This document shows positions 1 through 9,171 of a stretch of DNA of 26,306 bases, one piece after another (the stretch's first letter is position 1; each line of letters begins with the position of its first letter). The notes below the pieces were generated by a model. That model was not told the origin of the DNA. It searched no databases and worked only from the letters and a program-made list of their open reading frames with translations. Source of the DNA: Falciphora oryzae (lineage: Eukaryota > Ascomycota > Sordariomycetes > Magnaporthales > Magnaporthaceae); the NCBI GenBank assembly GCA_000733355.1, contig JNVV01000061.1, forward strand, positions 24,195-50,500. Direction: 5' to 3'. The position numbers were made by a program, and so were the translations under genes.

Positions 1-1
1 C

Positions 2-259
2 ACGGGGCACGGGGATTTCGACTGGTACCACCGAAAGTTCCAGCACGAAAACGACAACCCGTGCCGGTGCGGAAGAAACAAGTCCCCTTCCCACCCTGTA
101 TACTGCAGGCTGGCTAGGGCGGCAGAAAACAAGTGGCCCACAACGGACCCTTCCCCGGCTTTTGATAGGCCCGGATATTGGAAACGGCTATTGCAAAAGC
201 CTTTCCTTTTTGCTTCGTTCGTCGAAACTACCAACTATTACACTATCGCTGGGCGATAG
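2..259 (+). mobile_element. 3' end of a Tad-like LINE ORF2 (RNase H C-terminal tail)
   Basis: An open frame enters from the left window edge and stops at TAG 257-259, giving 85 residues. It starts with TGHGDF, followed by an H-rich stretch and a CRCG...H...C pattern. This is the usual C-terminal end of the RNase H region and Cys-His tail in fungal Tad-clade non-LTR retrotransposons. The reverse transcriptase would lie left of the window and cannot be checked. The visible frame has no internal stop, so this piece is less damaged than the neighbouring transposons. The assignment rests on motif recognition only. Confidence 0.62.
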
Positions 260-733
260 TAACAGGGTTTAAATAGCCCGCATATAACCTATTTTCCCTT
301 TTCCTTTTTCCTTTGCATTTTTCACTTTTCCTTTGTACTATTAGGACCAACAGTAGGCTCGTTAGTCCCCCGCACCTCCGGCCGGGCCCAGGGGGGGTTT
401 ATTGCGATCCCTCCCGCCACACTCGGCCTCACTCTTTTTCCGGCACTTTGCCGGCCGACAGCTTTCACTACCACCAACAGCAGCGCTTACAGCGCCCCGG
501 CGTTTATTCGCCCCTTTTGCCGATTGCCCGCTCACTAACAAGGAGCGCCGGAATGCGGCCCGAACTCCGTGTGCCTTGGGCTTGCCCCTTGGTTTGATCT
601 GTTAGCCGCCTCGATAGCAACACATAGCCTAGTGTCAAGCTTAGGTAGCGCTAGCACGTCGTATGCCCCCTGGGAGGCAGGGACTGGTAGATCCCGACTT
701 ACCGACGTTAAATAGACTCTCTCTCTCTCTCTC
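260..733. other. non-coding flank, probable LINE 3' UTR and unassigned sequence
   Basis: No convincing gene is seen. The first part has pyrimidine-rich runs (CCTTTTTCCTTTG type) just after the LINE stop and is probably its 3' untranslated region. From about 340 to 716 the base mix is GC-rich and unassigned. Small open frames here have no family features. The join to the transposase remnant falls at or near the CT repeat at 717-735. The expected second terminal repeat of the pogo-type element was not found here. Confidence 0.4.
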
Positions 734-735
734 TC
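717..735. repeat. (CT)n microsatellite
   Basis: Nine perfect CT units run from 717 to 734, followed by one more C. They sit exactly where the pogo-type transposase frame (minus strand) stops resembling its family, just after its DGHG motif. The repeat therefore marks the end of the recognisable transposase sequence. Confidence 0.9.
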
Positions 736-980
736 CGTGGCCATCCAGAATTAGGAGGCGCTTTGAGGGAGGGTCGGGGCGGGTGGCCGGGAGGTAGATC
801 TTTTCGAGCCACTTAACGCCGGTGCGGTCCGTAGTCCACCCGTTATCCGTATAAGTGAACTCCTAATCGTTAAATTGGCCGTTTCCTTTAGGAAACCATT
901 GGTCCTGCACGTATTTTCCCTTAAATATAATGAGCGGCCGAAGCCTTACCCCCGTAGCGGAAATGCACTCGATAAAAGAG
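734..980 (-). pseudogene. Fot1/pogo-type transposase, 3' half (distal to the LTR insertion)
   Basis: This is the second part of the DDE transposase frame that begins at 8136. When the retrotransposon and one AAGAG copy are mentally removed, the frame runs straight from the 7548-8136 piece into this one. It carries FIECISATG, the LIIFKGK block, an ND(stop)EFTYTDNGW block and the second catalytic Asp in LILDGHG (743-745). The in-frame TAG at 863-865 falls where the family has Trp, as expected for G-to-A mutation. After DGHG the frame runs into the CT microsatellite and loses similarity, so the third acidic residue and C-terminus are missing. Confidence 0.72.
976..980. repeat. target site duplication, left copy (AAGAG)
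   Basis: These five bases directly precede the left LTR. They are identical to the five bases directly after the right LTR at 7548-7552. A 5-bp duplication is the normal product of Ty3/gypsy integrase. Confidence 0.93.
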
Positions 981-1483
981 TGTAACAGACTGTAGCCCCC
1001 TAAGGGAAAGGGTTACGCCTGTAGGGAAAGGGGATCTCAGAGGTTCAGCGGTTTATCAGTGCGAGGCTTGACAAGTGTATAATGATGAGAAACAGAAAAC
1101 GATTGCTTGCCCTCCAAACCCCCTTTACAGGAGGTCCTTCGGGCCCTTCTTATACACAGTCCTTCGGCTGCCGTCGGCTTGCCGTCGGTATGCCTTTTTC
1201 CCCGCGGCGCCCGTACGGGTTTGGATATGCTCCGTCCCGAATTAACGCTTCGGGGTTTAGATGTGTTATGTAGGGATCCCTTTGTACCAGCGTGTCACAA
1301 CCCCTTGGATCTGACTTTCCTAAAACAGTACGTCGCATGCGCTACCCTATTGGCTGGCGGATATTATGCTCGCGGTCGCGTTGGGTTGGCGGGTGCTAAT
1401 CGCCAAAGCCGTTGGCGGGCGAGGGCGTGAGCGTGGCTGGTTGATATCGCGCCCGCGGGCGCGTTGGGTCGGCGGGTGTTACA
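981..1483 (-). repeat. 3' LTR (left copy) of the Ty3/gypsy element
   Basis: This 503-bp repeat runs from TGTAACA to TGTTACA. It has the same length as the right LTR with no indel. By hand count there are about 31 differences and every one is a transition. It holds the same self-primer-like motif and TATA-like site as the right copy, but the TATA site reads TATAAG on the minus strand here. Small open frames inside it also occur in the other LTR and are not genes. Confidence 0.95.
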
Positions 1484-1484
1484 A

Positions 1485-1500
1485 TTATCCCCCCTTTAAA
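1485..1500 (-). other. polypurine tract of the LTR element
   Basis: On the minus strand the bases just upstream of the 3' LTR read TTTAAAGGGGGGATAA, a purine-rich run ending next to the LTR start. This is the expected position and composition of the plus-strand primer for reverse transcription. Confidence 0.7.
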
Positions 1501-1656
1501 GAGGCTGTCTTCGGCCTCCAACCTTCCTTTCCTTTTCCTGGTGCAACGACAAGTTTTCGTGGACTCGCAAGGGCGTTGACCGTCTTTTCCTTCGCCTAGG
1601 GGTGGGCGCTGGTCTCCAGTAAAACCCTTGGAAAAGGATAACCAACTTGGCGATCC

Positions 1657-4600
1657 TTAGGGGTCCTTTCCTTCACTGTTTGGCTCTACGTCCTGGAGCT
1701 TACGGATCCTTTGGTCCCTTCGGTTCCGGGCCCTTTGAAAGGCTCGTACTTTCGCAGGGGCGCCTTGGAGGTGCTCTTCCGGCTCCCAGGTGTTATACTC
1801 TGCCGGCCAGTCCTTCCATTTGACCAGGTAGTACTTTTTGCCCTTAATGTGGCCTTCGTTTCGCATTTTTTCGACTTCCCATTTTTTTTGGTCGTCCTCG
1901 TACTTTGGCATAGGTAGCGGCACCTCGTCTCTTTGCTTTTTGGCAGTATACCGTTTGAGGTACTGCATAGGGAAAACGTCGTGCAAACGGCGGTGGTGTT
2001 CGGGAAGTGCTAATCGGTAGGCCTGCTGACCGATGCGTTCGGTGATCCGAAAAGGGCCGATCCATTTGGGTGCTAACTTTTTATTTTTTAACCGCAGATT
2101 TTTCGTGGATAACTTTACTAAATCTCCAATTGCGAATTGTATAGGGGTGTGGTTTTTGTTGTAATATTTAGCTGACCGTTCTTGTGCTTGCAGTAACGTT
2201 TCTTTTAGCTCCTTGCGCAGTGCGTGGAGTCGTTCGATGCGGTTTTTCGCTGCGGGTACCCTCCCTTTAGGGATATCGTCCGCGATATCAATCCGCATTT
2301 CGCAATCCGATCCGTATAGGAAGTAAAAAGGCGAGTGCCTTGTGGTAAAATTCCGGTTGTTGTTGTAGGCGTACGCTGCTAACGGTAACAGTGATGCCTA
2401 GGAATTTTCCGAACCGGCGCAGTAACTGCGAAGGTAGTCTTCGATCATACGATTTAGGACTTCCGTTTGCCCGTCCGTTTGAGGATGGTAGGCGGTCGAT
2501 ATGCGTTTTTTAATGATTTGGTGCTTGCATACCTCCTTTTAAAAGGCATTGGTGATACGGCTATCCCGGTCGCTAACGATGCTCCTGGGAGTGCCGAACA
2601 CGCATTCGATACGCTCGAAAAACAGCTTTGCGAATTGCCCAGCGCTTGTGTCAGCTCGTATGGGTATAAGGATTATGTATTTGGTTAACCGGCATACGAC
2701 GACGAAAATCGCGTTGAAGATTTGACCGTTCGCCGTCCTGTTTTTAGGTAGGCCGGTTACCTAATCCAGAGAAATCTTTTTTATAGGCTGCCCGTTTTTT
2801 GGCGGCGGTAGGGGTTTAAGTTTGCCGTAGGGCTTATGGCGATGAATCGCCTTCCTTTGGCATTGAGGGTACGATGCTACGTATGTAATAACATCCTTTT
2901 TAACCCCATCCCACTAAAAAAAGCGCTGGATTAGATTTAGGGTTTTGGCTACGCCCTAATGACCGGCTCCCGGGAAGTTGTGAAATTGTTTTAGGATTTC
3001 GGTCTTTAAGGCCTCGTTTGTAGGGACGTAAACCTGGCTTCCCCGGAAGATCAACTCGTTACCGTCAGCTAGGTGGAAGCACGATGCTCTTCGCTGCCGA
3101 GGCGTCGTCTTAGTATCTCGGTGCGGTGCGGTATATTTCACGTCAGGTACTAGCAGGCGGGGCTTTTTAACTTTTGTCAGCCTCTTAAGCAAATTCATAC
3201 TCGCCGGATCCCGCTTTTATACGTTCCCAATCCATTTTTTTAGCGGCGTTGGGATCTCCTTAGGGGAGTCCGTTCGTACGCTGCTCTCAAACCAATCTAA
3301 GGCGGTACGTGCCTCCTGGCGAGTGACAGATTGCATTTGCAGGGTATGGATGACCCTTAGGGCGTTTGGATCGTCGGCTAACGTAAGTTGTGCTAAACGC
3401 ACGCTGTCCCGTTCGTTTCGCCGGTTAGAAATTAAGTTTCCGGGGGATCGCTCGTTGGGTGCGCTTTTTGCGCTTACTGGCTGGGGAGGTTTATTGGGCG
3501 TTACTCCCTTAGTAGTGTCTTCGTGCGGCTTATGATCCGGTACGTCCTGTTTCCGATTTATTTTATTAGATAACGTCGGCAGAAGCTTTTTAATGAGAGT
3601 TTCTTATCCTTCCTTCCGACCGTTTATATAGTCCGGTTGGCGAGACGGAGTATCGGCCGGGTTTAAGGACCTTGGCCGGTATTTGATTTCGAAATCGTAC
3701 GGGGCCAATTGTAACAGCCATCGGGCCTGCCGTCCGTTTAAGCGCTCTTGCTTTATGAAAGCTTTTAGGTTTTTATAATCTGAAAACACCTCCGTGGCTT
3801 GCGCCCCTTCGAGGTAATGTCGCTAATGGCGAAAACTTCCCACTATTGCGAAAAGTTCCTTATCGTACGTAGGGTACCGGATTTCGGCTCTTTTAAACTT
3901 TTGGGACTAGTAAGCTATAAGGTGCTACTGGCCGTCGTGCTTTTGTAATAAAATGCCTGCTATGGCAAAGTTGGAAGCATCCGTTTCCATCCGTAAAGGT
4001 AGAAGCGGGTCGTAGTGCCGTAGCACTGGTGCAGTAGTGAAGGCGTTAATTAGGTTTTTGAACGCCTGCTGCTGGGGTTCCTGCTAATGGTGGCCTATCT
4101 GGCCCGGCTTGCGTCCGTTTTTCATCCCGTGCAAAAGGTCGTGCAAAGGCTTCGCTATGCGGGAAAAGCCGTGGATGAACCGTCGGTAGAAGTTGCAAAA
4201 CCCGACGAAAATTTGGATATCCTTATACGTGCGAAGTGGGTGGTCGATCCATTCGCGGACGACCTGGACTCGCGTAGGGTCCATTTTGAGCCCTTCGGTA
4301 TTAACGATAAAACCTAGGAACTCAAGTTCCTGCTGGAAAAAGGTGCACTTTTTCGGGTTAGCGTAAAGCTCGAAAGCGCGAAGTCGATCCAGGACCAGCT
4401 CTAAGTGGTGCTGGTGTTCCTCCTCGCTGTTGGAATAAATGAGGATATCGTTTAAATAGACGATAACGAAATCGTCCATTAGGCCTCGCAAGGCCCGGTT
4501 GATATAGCTTTGGAACGATGCTGGGGCGTTGGTAAGCCCGAAAGGTAGCACGAGGTACTCGTAATGCCCGTATTTGGTGCGGAACGCGGTTTTCCACTCG

Positions 4601-5640
4601 TCGCCCTCTTTAATGCGAAGTTGATAATAGGCGTTAACGAGGTCGATTTTGGAAAAGCATTTAGCACCGTTTAACCGGTTGAGCATTTCCCTAATAAGTA
4701 AAAGGGGTGCTTTGTTCTTAATGGTGATATCGTTTAGCCCTCGGTAATCGACGCATAAGCGCAACGTGCTATCCTTTTTAGGGATAAAAATAACAGGTGC
4801 TTTTGCGGGTGATTGCGATTCGCGGATAATGCTTTGTGCGAGGGCATTAGCGAGGTACTCCCGGAGCGCTTCGGACTTGGCGGGAGACAGGTGATAGATT
4901 TGCTTTTACGGGGGCTCCTTGCCCGGGATCAAATCGATGGCGTGGTCACCGTGGCCATGCTTCGGAAGCATTTTTCCCTTGCGGACGTTGAATACGTCGG
5001 AATGGCTCTTTCGGAGGCTTATAGGGACGTTCTTTAAATCCGGCGGTTCGTCCGGAAGGTCCTCGAACGAATCGTCCTTTTTGGGGACGATAGAAGGGTT
5101 AAAGCGAATAGAACAAACAAATATACGATCTTTTGTTTGGAGTTTTTTTCGGAATTGGTGTGCGGATAGTTGATGAATGCGCGGGCGTTGGTTGAAACGC
5201 CAAGTTCTTTCGGCCGGGTGAAGGTCCATAGCCAGTTCTTGCATTAATGGTATGCCCACGAGGATGGGGGCGTCTGCTAGGTTCCGATTGATGGTAAGGA
5301 ACGGCCGGATAACTTTTACCGGGGTGCCGTACTGGTCATAAAGGCTTAGGCGTAGGTGATAAACACCGTAGGTCCTTACACTTTGGTTACTTGTAGCGGC
5401 TAAAGTGAGAGATTGGTGGTTGTGTTTGGGACGGTTGCAAAGCTGATATCCTAAGGATTTGCAAAAGGTGGTGGAAATTGTGTTCATTTTGGCGAACGTG
5501 TCTAAGCCGATTTCGACCCTAACTTTTGGACCGCTGTTGGGAGCGCTAACGGTCCCTTTGGTGACGAGCGCAGGGGTTGTGCGAAGCTGGTCGTTACGGA
5601 ATACCGGTGCGGGGATGACCGGGTTCCCTTTTAGTTTTTC
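1657..5640 (-). pseudogene. pol: pol of the Ty3/gypsy chromovirus (PR-RT-RH-IN-chromodomain), RIP-inactivated
   Basis: One minus-strand frame can be followed from about 5640 to the stop at 1657. Protease: a DTxA-type site near 5500 and PILVGIPL near 5260. RT (about 4905-4150): LCVDYRGLN and LPFGLTNAPASFQ are present, but the catalytic box is YLND instead of YLDD. RNase H: TDAS and YDKELFA remain, and the usual TDHKNL reads SDYKNL. Integrase: the HHCC finger has lost a Cys (YVASYPQC), while the DDE Asp, Asp and Glu positions are still visible. A chromodomain with YLVKWK and TWEPEEHL lies near 1730-1880. Stops include 4084-4086, 3925-3927, 3907-3909, 3823-3825, 2956-2958, 2914-2916, 2761-2763, 2539-2541 and 2398-2400, mostly where the family has Trp or Gln. 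Pol overlaps gag in the -1 frame, which suggests programmed frameshifting in the live ancestor. Confidence 0.93.
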
Positions 5641-7020
5641 TGGCGCTTGTCGCTTGGCTCCTTTCCGTCCTCCTCCTTCTTGCGCTTCAAGGAGTTGATT
5701 TTGGCCTTTCCGTCCGGAAGGGGCTCGCTATTTTTAGTTGGAGGTTTAGCGGAAAAGGGGCTTTTGTAATTTTTCGCTATATGGTTGGGTTTGCCGCACC
5801 TAAGGCATACGCCTTCATCTATGCGTTGTTGGCGTTTGGTAGGTGAAAGCGTTATGCGACCTTTGCCCTTGTTAGGACGCTGGTTGCGCCCTTTTTGCCT
5901 GCTTCGGGGTTTGTGCTTCCCGTCCTTGTTTGACTCCTTTTGGTCCTTTTTATGGGGGGGCCTTTGGGAGTCCTTTTTTTTTTCGTACGGGGCGCGGGCG
6001 CCCGTACCTAGGGTATCCCAAATAATTTGGGCTGTGGCGACGAGGTCCTTTAAGGTTTTTGCTTTGTGGTGCATCCCACGGGTGATTTGGACTTTTAAAG
6101 TAGGGACCAAACGAACCACGTAGCCGTTGATATCCGCTGCCTGCTTTGCGTCGCCGCACATGCGTCGGTATCGCGCTGCGAAAACGCCGGGGTCTTCGTT
6201 GTTTTTTTGCATAAGTTGTTGCAAATTGTTGGTGGCCTTAAGGAGTGAGGAGTCTCTTCGCAGTGTGGTGCTGCGGAGCCACCGTATGAACTTGCGCCAA
6301 TGTAGGCCCAAAATGGGGTTGGCTTTGCGCGAGCCGTTGTAGGCGGAGTTGAGGTCGCTGTCGAAGGTTCCGACAGCGGCTGCGATGCGTGATCTGGCCG
6401 TAGTGAAGCCGTTAAGGTTGGTTTCGAAGGTGAGGTCGAGCTTGCTTTCCTAATGGTCGAAGTCTTGTATTGAGTTTGGAAGCTTTAGTTCGGGCATTTT
6501 CCATAGGATTTTGTGGCTGCCTTTGTCCTTTTCGTACGAAGGAAAGGTATCGTCTTCCTCGTTGTCGTCCCTAACTAGGAAGTGGTGTGATAGTGCCCGG
6601 GGTGCTAATTGGTTAGCAGGTCCTCCTAACGGGCGGTTGATCTCCTGGCCATGCTGCTAAGGGGTCGAAGCTCGAGAACGAGGCTGAGGCTGGGGCTGAG
6701 GGTGATCCGGATCGTCCGAATCGTTTGGGAGGCTAAGGGCTTCGCGCATTGCCTTCCGTTCGATTAGGGCTTTTTGGAATTGTGATAGGATTTTAGTGGG
6801 AACGCAATTACGTGAAACGTAGTAGGCGAGCTGGGAACGGGTGTAGGAAGCAACGTTGTGGATGCTAAATTCGGGGTAACCTTTGGGGTTGTTGGGGGTA
6901 GGTTGTTCGCGTTTTGGGGGCAGGGTGGATGACCCTGTCCTTGGATCTTCGTCCCGTCCGGCGTCGTTAACTTCGATGAAGTCGCCAGGGTCGGATATGG
7001 TGCTTGATGAATGCTGAAGG
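5631..7020 (-). pseudogene. gag: gag of the Ty3/gypsy element, RIP-inactivated
   Basis: One frame runs from just inside the 5' LTR to 5631, with two internal stops (TAG at 6657-6659 and 6450-6452). The N-terminal part is acidic and proline-rich. The middle has a capsid-like block with LHWRKFIRW, then a very basic stretch. Near 5770-5815 there is one zinc knuckle, CLRCGKPNHIAKNY, in which the final Cys of the CCHC pattern is Tyr (TAC), a G-to-A change. No good ATG was found. An ATA codon just after the LTR could be a mutated start, but this is inference. The end overlaps pol. Confidence 0.85.
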
Positions 7021-7032
7021 TTTAAGCAGAGG

Positions 7033-7044
7033 AAGCAATCGAGT
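7033..7044 (-). other. primer binding site, self-priming type
   Basis: Next to the 5' LTR the minus strand reads ACTCGATTGCTT. It does not start with TGG, as tRNA-primed sites usually do. Its CGATTGCTT (plus strand AAGCAATCG at 7033-7041) is exactly complementary to AAGCAATCG in the transcribed part of the same LTR (plus strand CGATTGCTT at 7164-7172). That is the layout of self-primed elements such as Tf1, where the mRNA 5' end primes reverse transcription. Confidence 0.55.
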
Positions 7045-7547
7045 TGTAACAAATTGTAGCCCCCTAAAGGAAAGGGTCACGCCTATAAGGAAAGGGGATT
7101 TTAAAGGTTCAGCGGTTTATCAGTGCGAGGCTTGATAAGTGTATAATGATGAGAAACAGAAAACGATTGCTTGCCTTCCAAACCCCCTTTATAGGAGGTC
7201 TTTCAGGCCTTTTTTATACATAGTCCTTCGGCTGCCGTTGGCTTGCCGTCGGTATGCCTTCTTCCCCGCGGCGCCCGTACGGGTCTGGATATGCTCCGTC
7301 CCGAATTAACGCTTCGGGGTTTAGATGTGTTATGTAGGGATCCCTTTGTACCAGCGTGTTACAACCCTTTGGATTTGACTCTCTTAAAACAGTACGTCGC
7401 ATGCGCCACCCTATTGGCTGGCGGATATCATGCTCGCGGTCGCGTTAGGTTGGCGGGTGCTAATCGCCAAAGCCGTTAGCGGGCGAGGGCGTAAGCGTGG
7501 CTGGCTGATATCGCGCCCGCGGGCGCGTTGGGTCGGCGGGTGTTACA
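7045..7547 (-). repeat. 5' LTR (right copy) of the Ty3/gypsy element
   Basis: This 503-bp LTR, TGTAACA to TGTTACA, is the upstream one for the minus-strand coding direction. It is followed by AAGAG. Compared with the left copy there are only transitions and no indels, so LTR divergence cannot be used as a clock: RIP, not slow drift, explains it best. Confidence 0.95.
7213..7218 (-). promoter_or_regulatory. TATA-like box in the 5' LTR
   Basis: The minus strand reads TATAAA here, about 41 bases upstream of the self-primer 9-mer at 7172-7164. That spacing fits a transcript starting at or near the self-primer. The other LTR has TATAAG at the same place, so the perfect box may itself be a C-to-T product. 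Confidence 0.45.
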
Positions 7548-7552
7548 AAGAG
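7548..7552. repeat. target site duplication, right copy (AAGAG)
   Basis: These five bases follow the right LTR directly and match 976-980. Removing the element and one copy restores the reading frame of the surrounding transposase. Confidence 0.93.
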
Positions 7553-7810
7553 GTCTAAGTGCGTTTCCCCGGCTTTTTTTTTTGCAACGGCCGGGTGCCC
7601 GAAGCACCTAGAACGAGGCCGTTGCCCGTGCGGCCCTTTTGGAGGCCGCCCTCGTCGACGTTCCAGCGGTATTGGGGAGGAATCTTTTTAATTTCCGGTA
7701 TTTCGAAACGGTGCCACTACTTTTTGATTACGGCCGTTGTAGCCCCGTTAACGCGTTCCCTTTCTATGCCCCGGCCTCTGTGGATTTAGATTTCCGGATG
7801 CCGCTGCAAA

Positions 7811-7860
7811 AAAGCCGCCGGCTAACGTTTCCCCAGAGGCGTAGAGTCGCCGGCGGCTTT
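7811..7860. repeat. 12-bp perfect inverted repeat inside the transposase pseudogene
   Basis: AAAGCCGCCGGC (7811-7822) and GCCGGCGGCTTT (7849-7860) are exact reverse complements separated by 26 bases. The repeat lies within the transposase reading frame around its first stop. It may be chance in GC-rich coding sequence. Confidence 0.6.
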
Positions 7861-8241
7861 GAGGATCTTTTGCGCGTAGTAGCGTAACTTTCCGTGCGTT
7901 GGAGGAAGCCCCAAAGCGGCTTGCAGGCGTACCCAAGTAGCTAAATGCTTCTTTTGTACACCGGAAAGCCGTTGCCGTGGTTTTTTTGCTTGCCGGATAG
8001 CTTCCGCGCCGTGAACCCGGCCCCGGAGGGTGGACTCCGGGATCGCCATCTCCCGGGCGGCACCACGGATTGACCACCTCCGGCGGAGTAAATCGAAAGC
8101 TTTATTGATATTTTCTTTTGTATAACGAACGGGCATCTTCCCGCCTACAAGATGCACCAAAAACTAGATCAAACGGATGAAAATTGATCGAACGGTGGAA
8201 ATAAATTGTGTGCGCGTTGCACTGGTGGTGGAGGTACGCTC

Positions 8242-8285
8242 GTGCGCGGTCATGGGGGTGCGCGGTTATGGGGTGTTCTGACTTA
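8242..8285. repeat. terminal repeat of the pogo-type element with tandem 16-mers and TA target
   Basis: Upstream of the transposase start lie two adjacent 16-bp units, GTGCGCGGTCATGGGG (8242-8257) and GTGCGCGGTTATGGGG (8258-8273), then TGTTCTGACT and TA (8284-8285). Read outward, the end is AGTCAGAACACCCCATAACC, which resembles the AGTCA start and CCC/AACC content of Fot1-type termini. The element therefore probably ends at 8283, with TA as its target site. The matching end beyond 734 was not found, so the copy is truncated there. Confidence 0.5.
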
Positions 8286-8747
8286 CAGGTAGGCTCTCCG
8301 CCCCTGCCTATTGTGCGGCCTGAACAGGCTGGCGTTGTAAATTCCCCCGTTAAGTGAGACCTCGTAGGATTTGGCCTGTGGCACCCCGCTTGCCAACCTT
8401 TTGGATAGATTCCTCCCCGCTCATCTGCAATCCGTTGTTCACATCCAGATCACGGACTGCCGTGCCGTGACGGAATTGAATATCCTGGTATATGCTCCAA
8501 CCTGGTATACTAGGTACCGGGATAAACATCTCCAGGATGGAAGTACCGGGTTGGAGTATGTGCTGGACCACAAGCACCAGGATAAGGCATATTTTAAGAT
8601 ATGCAATACTAAGATATTATATATTGGGATAACTATCATATATTTTAAAATATGCAGGACTACGATGTAGCATTTTGGGATGTAGCATACCATGCGATCC
8701 TACCGTGAAACAGCGTACTAAGATACAGCAAATTCTGGGATATATAA
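8286..8747. other. unassigned AT-rich intergenic stretch
   Basis: No gene is seen. The second half (about 8480-8740) is made of degenerate short motifs such as CCTGGTATAC, GGTACCGG and GCATATTTTAAGATATGC. It includes an imperfect inverted pair around TATGCTCCAACC and GGTTGGAGTATG (near 8490 and 8549). It may be decayed repeat DNA. Confidence 0.35.
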
Positions 8748-9171
8748 TAACGTGGTTCATCAGTGAGTGGACCATATCAGCGAGTGGGCCAGTTCGAAAT
8801 TCCATATTAAACGCCGTTTTTTTTCAACTAAATAACTCGCTCAATTTGTGGCTAAATTTTACCAAAATTTAAATAGTTACATGTAACTTTATAACAATTA
8901 TAAAATTAATTTTTCCGGAATTTTAGTATTACCCCTTTTAGGTTAGTTTGCAACACTGTGTATTACACTGTGTACAATATGTAAATTACCTTAAAGGGGT
9001 AATAATAAAAATCCGGAAAAAATATTTTTACGTAAGAATTATTTTTAATAATTACTAGTTAAATTTTTATAAAATTCCACTGCAAATTGATTAAAGTGCA
9101 CCGACATTTTTTGTATGTATTTCTAGGTGGCCCACTCGCTGATATGGTCCACTCACTGATGAACCACGTTA
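8748..9171. mobile_element. fold-back MITE with 42-bp perfect terminal inverted repeats and TA target duplication
   Basis: The element (8750-9169, 420 bp) begins ACGTGGTTCA and ends with its exact reverse complement. With the flanking TA, 44 bases match perfectly (8748-8791 versus 9128-9171). Each terminal repeat is ACGTGGTT plus two 17-bp units, CATCAGTGAGTGGACCA and TATCAGCGAGTGGGCCA. The interior is very AT-rich and is itself an imperfect palindrome: 8908-8943 pairs with 8988-9023 (CCGGA and TTACCCC blocks), and outer arms also match, so the whole element could fold into one hairpin centred near 8960. It encodes no protein. A transposase supplied in trans is inferred. TA targeting suggests Tc1/mariner/pogo-type machinery. 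Confidence 0.9.

Larger units (their letters stand above)
981..7547 (-). mobile_element. complete but inactivated Ty3/gypsy chromodomain LTR retrotransposon
   Basis: The element is 6567 bp from LTR to LTR and is read on the minus strand: 5' LTR 7045-7547, gag, pol, 3' LTR 981-1483. The pol order is protease, reverse transcriptase, RNase H, integrase, chromodomain, which is the chromovirus branch of Ty3/gypsy. Both LTRs start TGTAACA and end TGTTACA. It is flanked by AAGAG duplications and lies inside a pogo-type transposase gene. Every coding block carries stops, mostly at TGG or CAG codons, and several catalytic or zinc-binding residues show G-to-A type changes. It cannot be autonomous. The pattern is that expected of RIP in ascomycetes. 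Confidence 0.95.
7548..8136 (-). pseudogene. Fot1/pogo-type transposase, 5' half, cut by the LTR element
   Basis: ATG 8136-8134 starts MPVRYTKENINKAFDLL, a Pipsqueak-type helix-turn-helix (RRRWSIRGAAREMAIPESTL) as found at the N-terminus of fungal pogo/Fot1 transposases. A second DNA-binding segment follows. The first catalytic Asp is in RWNVDEGG near 7655, and NGLVLGASG and QKKKPGKRT follow. In-frame stops are TAG 7822-7824, TAA 7786-7788, TAG 7717-7719 and TAG 7555-7557, several where relatives have Trp. The rest of the gene is at 734-980, on the far side of the retrotransposon. The gene was probably dead or dying before or soon after the insertion. Confidence 0.82.

Noticed and set aside
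7214..7479. Open frames inside the LTRs
   Set aside because: Near-identical frames occur in both LTRs. They overlap promoter and repeat sequence and are not genes.
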